A stretch of 13,083 nucleotides of DNA from assembly GCA_015501595.1 (NCBI GenBank), contig JADNRX010001183.1:1-13083 (forward strand). Reading direction: 5' to 3'. Positions 8,001 to 13,083 of the stretch are shown here, in pieces. Each line of letters begins with the position of its first letter. Within the stretch, counting starts at the first letter, position 1. Origin of the DNA: Hymenopellis radicata. Its lineage: Eukaryota > Basidiomycota > Agaricomycetes > Agaricales > Physalacriaceae. The position numbers were made by a program, and so were the translations under genes. A model generated the notes under the pieces. That model ran no database searches. It saw only the letters and a program-made list of their open reading frames with translations, and had not been told where the DNA came from.

Positions 8001-10543
8001 GTGACGTTTTCATATCCGGGGCCTTGGGATGATGGAAGAGCACGAGCCGACCAGCGAATGGAATTCGTTGGCCATGATACCTTCGAAACCATATCTTAGA
8101 GGCTGGAGAAGATGAAGATCAGACATGTGTTAGAGTAAGCGTCTACGCACGTTGACATAAGTAATCCACTTGAAGGTTTTGTTCATCGAAGGCTTCGGGA
8201 TGGTGTAACCTGCGCAGAACATTCACAATGAGGAACAGATACCGAGGAAGGTCTCACCAGTATAAAGACCAAGCGCGAGGATAGAAACTCCGGCAGCACT
8301 CTGGGCTGTAGCATCGCTTTTGAACGCGGCAGCGATAGCCCGGAACCATGCCTTCAACGTCAAAGTGGCCAGATAAACGAACAGCAAGTACAAGCTACAA
8401 AGGCATCAGCTTGATATGTTAGGAATGAATGCAGAGAAAATCGCACAAGAATTGTCCCTAATCAAAATCAGAAGACAGACAAAACAACGAGCAAAGGAAC
8501 CCACCGCAGTTTGCTGGAGCGACCAAAAAGTATACGATAATCCCAAACACAATGATTGTAACCAGTGATATAGGGATATCGACAGCCGTCATGGCGAGGG
8601 CTTCAATAAATGGGTGGTATAACGCGGCCTTCTTGTGCCGATCGACGATTGGTCGCTGAGAGTACAAGGCGGGGATCTCGTTCATGCCGGACAAAGCAGA
8701 AAACAATAAAACACTGCAGGCGTGTTAGCCTCCTGGAGGAACGGACCGTCCAGAAAGCTTACAAGTACAAAAACACCACCCCTCGAGAAGAACGCAGCCG
8801 TCGTCTCCGGAGACTTGAGGAATACGGTACCCATGATAATTCCAAGAAGCACGAAGGACCTGCATACACGTTGGATTATGAATATTAGACAACGAAGAAG
8901 CTTACCCAAAGTTCAGGCCAACAGTCAACAAGTCGCCTTGTAGGATCTGCACCCGCGCTTGATAACAGCGCACGTGTCTGGCTAAGGATGCTTGCAGTGT
9001 ATGGGCTGTAGCCGTCATTAAGACCCAAGACTCGCGATAGAAACAGACCACAAACCTCGCTTTCCTGCCAGACAATGCTCGCTCCGCCCGCGCACTCTCC
9101 TTGTAGGCCACGGCCTTTTCCTTGATTCCAGTATGTTCCGCCAAGTATAGCCCGACAGCCTCGGTGTTGCTCCGTCCAATGGCGGACTCTTTGAAGTAAG
9201 AGGCAAACTCCTCCGCGCTTCGCGGAAGAGTGAGTGCGTCTGCTCGAGGGATCCGTGCTAGTGGGTCCGTAACAGCGGTCAGGAAATCAGCGGTCGTCTG
9301 CCTGTTCGCCGGGGTGTATCCCATATCAATGAAGTATTGCCTATACATAGGGTTCGTCGATGTAACGCGGACAAGGCTAGATGGGCTTACCTCGCGTCCT
9401 TCGCCGGTCCAAAATACGCCATCTTGCCCTCGTAAATCACACATACCTTATCAAAATGACTGTAGAGTGACTCGGCGACCTGGTATATCGTGACGATGGT
9501 CGTAATATCTAGCATCTGCGTGGCGATCCTTAGAGCTTGAACAAACTCCAAAGCTGTTGAGGCGTCAAGGCCTCGAGTAGAACTGGTCCATGGCGAATCA
9601 GCTAGGGATGGATGGAAATGAAGACGACGTACTTGTCCCAGGCAGTGATCCGACTCCTGGTTGCCAGTGACTCGCATATGGAGACGCGCTTCTTTCTCGC
9701 CACGCTGACGCCGCGAATGGCAGCATTACCGATGGGCGTGTGGCGGACATGCTCCAGTCCAAAGACGGTGATAAGAATATCCGTAATAATGTTGATGTAC
9801 TCTGACCGTGAAGCAGCGATACCTGAACGCCCACGGGCGCACGAGTTTTGGCGGCGAAGCTGATCGTCTGCTCCACGGTGAGAGTGGGGAAATGCACGTC
9901 GTCTTCGGGGCAGTATTGGACATCCCCCGATAATGCCGCTTGATGTCGCGCGGGGAGATGGAGTCGTACTGTTACTTGTGCCATGTACTGCGCGATATTC
10001 ACCGCGTTGGTTGGCGAGCATCTTTGAGCAGTGTTGAACATCCCGAACCAGGGCGGCCAAGTACGACTGGAGAAACATTAGATGGTACTAGGAGGATGAA
10101 GAGATACGTACGGAGCATTTCACCAGGTTTTACTATGCCTTCAAATCCATGCAAGATGTCGCGTACAGGAGGGTGTCGGATGTTTTGGATAGCGTGTAGT
10201 AATGTCCTGGGATCAAATACCGATGCTATCGTCGGCTGATACGACGTGGATGCACCAAGTCCGACAACCTGCAGATCCCGAAAGGCGATACCCAATCGAC
10301 GTGTCTTAATACTAGCGCCCTCCCGTCTGGGCAAAGGTCAGCCAATATCCATACATCCGCGAATTCCACAAACCTTTCCAACAATTCCCGAATCACCTTG
10401 TCCAAATTGAAGTCATCACCCGTGGCAGTCACGTCCGAACCGTTATCCTGTGATCTCGCTGAAAGTGTGCGTCTGAGGTTCTGGACGCCTTTGGATCGAA
10501 AAAACCAATGGACGAAGTGTCTTGCTCGTTCGGGGGTAGCCAT
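5087..10543 (-). pseudogene. Full-size PDR-type (ABCG) ABC transporter gene with about ten frame breaks
   Basis: PDR pumps of the plasma membrane export drugs, terpenoids and lipids using ATP. The order is NBD1-TMD1-NBD2-TMD2. NBD1 has Walker A GRPGSGCSTLLK (Cys for Lys, normal for fungal PDR), TAWDNSTRGLDAST and VCVIYEGKMAYFGPA. NBD2 has [36 protein letters not shown] and [16 protein letters not shown]. Membrane segments include [33 protein letters not shown] and GSSVLFLTIYWLVGF; PSRMYDW precedes the last. Exons (minus): 10543-10374, 10326-10112, 10066-9633, 9582-9391, 9340-9036, 8981-8906, 8859-8763, 8713-8505, 8457-8447, 8394-8258, 8209-8151, 8102-7889, 7833-7377, 7317-7201, 7152-7038, 6988-6873, 6822-6813, 6764-6610, 6555-6204, 6154-6129, 6076-5815, 5763-5686, 5632-5535, 5478-5222, 5173-5087, about 1416 codons (family about 1450). 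Breaks: near 10021, 9970-9979 (two extra bases), 9925, 9833, 9694 with 9702, 8772, 8520, 8035, 7786 and 5720. Splice sites and most motifs are intact, so this is either very recent decay or homopolymer assembly error. The start is the first ATG after an in-frame stop; an upstream exon is possible. Confidence 0.88.
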
Positions 10544-11375
10544 GGGAAAAGCCACAACTGCCGTTCTAGCGGTGCTTTAAACGCCACCTCTTGCCACGGG
10601 AAGACCAATCAATTATGTCCCGGCGAGTACGCTACGGTCCAGATCCTGATCCGACTACGAGAAAATTTTTGACAACAGATCCCCCAGAAGGCCATTTTGA
10701 TATAGGGTACTTCGTCATAGGCATTTGAGCGTGGTCGTAGGGAGTTTGGGCGGCATGTGTGAAGAGAAGGGGGGCGCATATTAGACGTTTCCGGCTGTCA
10801 GCTAAGCGCCTTCATGATCGTCGGGAAGCACGTTGGGTTCGTAGAAGCTCAGTGATCCGTCGGTGTTTCCAGACCGATTATCGTCCTCATAGAATAGCTA
10901 AACGTCGTGAAGATCTTGAAAGCATTGACACATACCGTCCTGCAGCCTTTTGCCGAGCCACTATTCTCGAGGAATGAAGGTTCGTCACGTCTCTGTGAGA
11001 CGACAATGTCCGCTTTGAGCGGTGTTTGTCTTGAGTTTCAGGCAACGTTGCTTGATTTAGATCCCGCTTCACAGCTCTCCAACCCCATTGGCGCATGAAA
11101 TGGTAGCAAGGAAAGGCCGACATGCCTAGACAAAGGTGTCCAGCGTCAATCGCGGTGATCTCGAGCAGAGCGGATCCAATCAGGACTATGTATACCATCG
11201 TGACTCAAATCGATTATCGATACACTGGCAAGAGGAAGGATTCTTATGATTTCGTCTCAGGAAGCCTAGTAGTAGAGAGCAATTATAGCTCGAAAGATTC
11301 TAGAGCAGGTAATCGGCTTCTACTCCACCTTGTAAGAGCATCACCACATCTAAAGCAACTTTTGAAGCAGCCGAG
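10544..11375. other. Upstream region of the ABC transporter gene, no gene seen
   Basis: This contains the presumed promoter of the minus-strand transporter. A CCAAT pentamer (plus-strand orientation) is at 10605-10609, about 60 bp before the transporter ATG. Open frames at 10759-10977 (plus) and 10887-11198 (minus) are short, basic or overlapping and have no recognisable motif, so I do not call them genes. Any missing N-terminal exon of the transporter would lie here. Confidence 0.4.
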
Positions 11376-11885
11376 TTATACTGCCAATTGAACTGTCAAC
11401 CTTTGAACAGTCTGCCCATTAGGCTGCGTTGGCCGAAGAATGAGACTCGAGGCAATGCATTGTCCAGGTAGACAGATCCCTGTCCTCCTCAAAGTAGCGA
11501 TTGTCCGAGCGTTGACTTCCCTCATATCCCGGTGCTTGAGTTGCTGAAATACGAATGCGGCATCTGGAAGAGCGTCAAGTTGCACGGAATAATTGTCGAG
11601 GGCATCCGAGATATCGTTGGGTAAAGAAGGGAGGATCTTCACGTGCTTTAGGATGAGACTGTGGGGAATATGACGATCAACGAGCTGCAGAGGAAACGAA
11701 GGAACGGCCGAGGAGGAGTCATCCTCAATGGGTAGGGTGGGAGCATGGAATTCGAATAATTGCTCCTGATAACTGCGAGGGTCCGTCACGGGGGCAGGAG
11801 GAGGCAAGCGCTCGGGAGCATCCCCATCTGGTGACACCTTGTAGTCGTAAGAGCGTGCCGACCAGGTGGGCGATGGAGAGGCCAT
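11376..11885 (-). CDS. Hypothetical protein, 169 codons, no family recognised
   Basis: An uninterrupted minus-strand frame runs from an ATG at 11883-11885 to a TAA at 11376-11378. The frame stays open upstream to about 12056, but only from non-ATG codons. The product begins MASPSPTWSARSYDYKVSPD and has a Pro-rich segment (ERLPPPAPVTDP). It then has an acidic/aliphatic middle (LPIEDDSSSAVPSFPLQL, ILKHVKILPSLPNDISDALD) and ends with a charged stretch (FQQLKHRDMREVNARTIATL). There is no signal peptide, membrane span or known catalytic motif. The composition is protein-like, unlike most open frames in the flanks, but the 3' part could instead be cut by introns. It is divergent from the methyltransferase and in tandem with the transporter. 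It may be a gene, an exon of one, or chance. Confidence 0.35.
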   Translation of the reverse strand: MASPSPTWSARSYDYKVSPDGDAPERLPPPAPVTDPRSYQEQLFEFHAPTLPIEDDSSSAVPSFPLQLVDRHIPHSLILKHVKILPSLPNDISDALDNYSVQLDALPDAAFVFQQLKHRDMREVNARTIATLRRTGICLPGQCIASSLILRPTQPNGQTVQRLTVQLAV

Positions 11886-12640
11886 ACGCGTGCAAAACGA
11901 ACCAACACAGTCACGTTTATCTGTCGGCATCGGTATTTCGGCCCGGGCCGGACTATTTGTGTCCTCGAACCTGAAACGGCTTTTTCGCACTAGACGAGAC
12001 CTGACGAGAATCACAGCTGCACCGTTGCATGGTAAAGACTCGGTCCTTACCCTCAATGAGACGCGCCGTCTGCCAGTGCCGTCGACTAGGATATACCTCT
12101 CCCAGCACTGTGCCTAACGTGATCCTCCTGCTCTACGCCATTCATTCTGTTTCGTACGATTTCTTGTCAACAAGGGGCCGCCAAGTGAGGCTCCGCTGAC
12201 TCCATGAAGAGTCATATCGTTGAGTCGTTAATGCACCAATCCTCCATGGCTGTACAAACACGTTATCCTCCTTCCTTGAGCGGTACATACCTGGTACCTA
12301 GTGGGTCTACTTTCTATGAAACTCATTTTGCAATTCTGATAATGTCCGATCCTCGGAAGTTTCCCATCAGTCTTTCTGCCTGACGACTTGTTGATTTGGC
12401 TCTAACAATAGCCTGGACCCTTGTGGATGCGACATCGGGACACAGGCCTTTAATGCGGCCTGATGACGGTAGATGCGTATCGCTGGAGTGTCATGGAGGA
12501 CGACAAGTGGCAGAGAGGACTTCGAAACCTTGACAAGCTTTGAATGCCACTTCGTCAATATCGAACCTTCAAATGTAGTGTTTATCTTTGGCGGAAACTT
12601 TGCTGCATATTACTCTCTCGAAGTCAAAGGGTACTTACTT
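11886..12640. other. Intergenic region, nothing recognised
   Basis: Only short, overlapping frames on both strands (for example 11866-12117 plus and 12367-12558 minus) with no motif or intron chain. The right end leads into the hairpin element upstream of the methyltransferase. Confidence 0.4.
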
Positions 12641-12745
12641 ACCCCCACATAGCTCAAAACCTAGCCTCCTTTAGAACATGAGCGAGACTCCATGTAGAGT
12701 TGCTCATGTTTCAAAGGAGGCTTGGTTACCTAGCTAACCCCCACA
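12641..12745. mobile_element. Small hairpin (foldback) element with 9 bp direct-repeat flanks
   Basis: The arm CCTCCTTTAGAACATGAGC (12665-12683) pairs with GCTCATGTTTCAAAGGAGG (12702-12720) with two mismatches. Pairing extends outward through AACCTAG / CTTGGTT to about 26 bp, with an 18 nt loop. The outer ends are TAGCT at 12650 and AGCTA at 12736. The 87 bp unit is flanked by identical ACCCCCACA 9-mers at 12641-12649 and 12737-12745. Inverted ends plus an 8-9 bp direct repeat fit a tiny non-autonomous hAT- or Mutator-like element. Alternatively it is a structured regulatory hairpin, since it lies about 190 bp before the methyltransferase ATG. The class is an inference; the repeats are seen directly. 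Confidence 0.6.
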
Positions 12746-12935
12746 CCTTGGAAATTCAAAAGCCGATGTCGGCACTCGGCCTGAGTACATCATCACCATC
12801 ATCAATCTTCCTGCCGTCAGAACGCGTAGTCAAAATCAATGCAATCCGCACAGTCACTAGACCAGCGCTGCCGTCGCATGACGACAGATGGATAGGTAAC
12901 TACCCCTCCAGTTATTGGATAAAGAGGCGAGTTCA

Positions 12936-13083
12936 ATGACACGTCTTCCTCATCACGATCATGGCCCCACCGCTCTGGACGCGCTCGTTGACATCCTTTC
13001 GTCTCAGGTGAAGACGTTCCAAACAGCGTACACGGACTCAGGACAGCCAGTTCCTTCCATCGACGAGCCGTGGCGTCCTAGTA
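12936..13083 (+). CDS. Probable O-methyltransferase, N-terminus only (runs off the window)
   Basis: An open frame begins at the ATG at 12936 (context GTTCAATGACAC) and continues 49 codons to the window edge. It starts MTRLPHHDHGPTALDALVDI, then LSSQVKTFQTAYTDSGQPVP and SIDEPWRPS. In the SAM-dependent O-methyltransferases common in basidiomycete secondary metabolism, the N-terminus has a similar pattern. There a helix of the type LxxLIxxxVxxIxxxYxxxGxPxPSLDxP precedes the winged-helix dimerisation domain. The SAM-binding and catalytic regions lie beyond the window, so the call rests on this N-terminal pattern alone. A close relative of the pattern in another protein cannot be excluded. If correct, it would methylate a hydroxyl or carboxyl of a metabolite. 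No TATA box is obvious; the hairpin element lies upstream. Confidence 0.5.
   Translation, partial: MTRLPHHDHGPTALDALVDILSSQVKTFQTAYTDSGQPVPSIDEPWRPS

Noticed and set aside
8610..8943. Plus-strand frames (8610-8888, 8722-8943) opposite TMD1
   Set aside because: They are antisense shadows of transporter exons, with lysine/arginine-rich composition from the complement of hydrophobic codons.
9598..10041. Overlapping minus-strand frames in the NBD1 region taken as separate genes
   Set aside because: They are pieces of one exon in three frames created by the indels; together they cover NBD1 from Walker A to the AWDN motif in the right order.
1..13083. CRISPR arrays, tRNA or rRNA genes
   Set aside because: I saw no regularly spaced repeats, no cloverleaf with A and B boxes, and no rRNA-like stretch. 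The sequence is eukaryotic nuclear DNA, where CRISPR is not expected.

Overview
The window looks like nuclear DNA of a filamentous basidiomycete (an Agaricomycete; Polyporales is a guess). The reasons are genes cut by many 45-59 nt GT-AG introns, fungal-type protein families, about 50% GC, and no bacterial operon structure, Shine-Dalgarno sites or tRNA/rRNA genes.

Three loci are recognisable. (1) 3249-4526, plus strand: an intact six-exon gene for a short-chain trans-prenyltransferase, geranylgeranyl diphosphate synthase (GGPPS). It has 333 residues, both aspartate-rich motifs and every splice junction in frame. (2) 5087-10543, minus strand, convergent with GGPPS: a full-size PDR-type (ABCG) ABC transporter with the order NBD1-TMD1-NBD2-TMD2. 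It can be traced almost end to end through about 25 exons, including micro-exons of 10, 11 and 26 nt. The domain order and nearly all diagnostic motifs are present. However, about ten places have 1-2 nt frame breaks, mostly in short homopolymers and concentrated in the NBD1 exon, so as given it cannot be translated to a full-length pump. It is either a very young pseudogene or a patch of homopolymer-type assembly error. (3) 12936 to the right edge, plus strand: the first 49 codons of what looks like a basidiomycete plant-type O-methyltransferase.

The rest is gene-poor. 1-481 holds coding-like fragments of an unrecognised, possibly decayed plus-strand gene. 757-1011 is a TA-flanked foldback (MITE-like) element with about 26 bp terminal inverted repeats and three internal direct repeats. 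1012-3180 has no gene I can defend. 4783-4995 (minus) has a two-exon-like coding remnant. 11376-11885 (minus) is an orphan open frame of 169 codons. 12641-12745 is a second, much smaller hairpin element bounded by a 9 bp direct repeat, just upstream of the methyltransferase start.

Taken together, a precursor-supplying GGPPS, a drug/terpenoid-type efflux pump and a tailoring methyltransferase would fit the edge of a diterpenoid (or prenylated metabolite) gene neighbourhood. No terpene cyclase, P450 or UbiA-type prenyltransferase is visible here, so the cluster idea is an inference, and the GGPPS could equally be the housekeeping copy.
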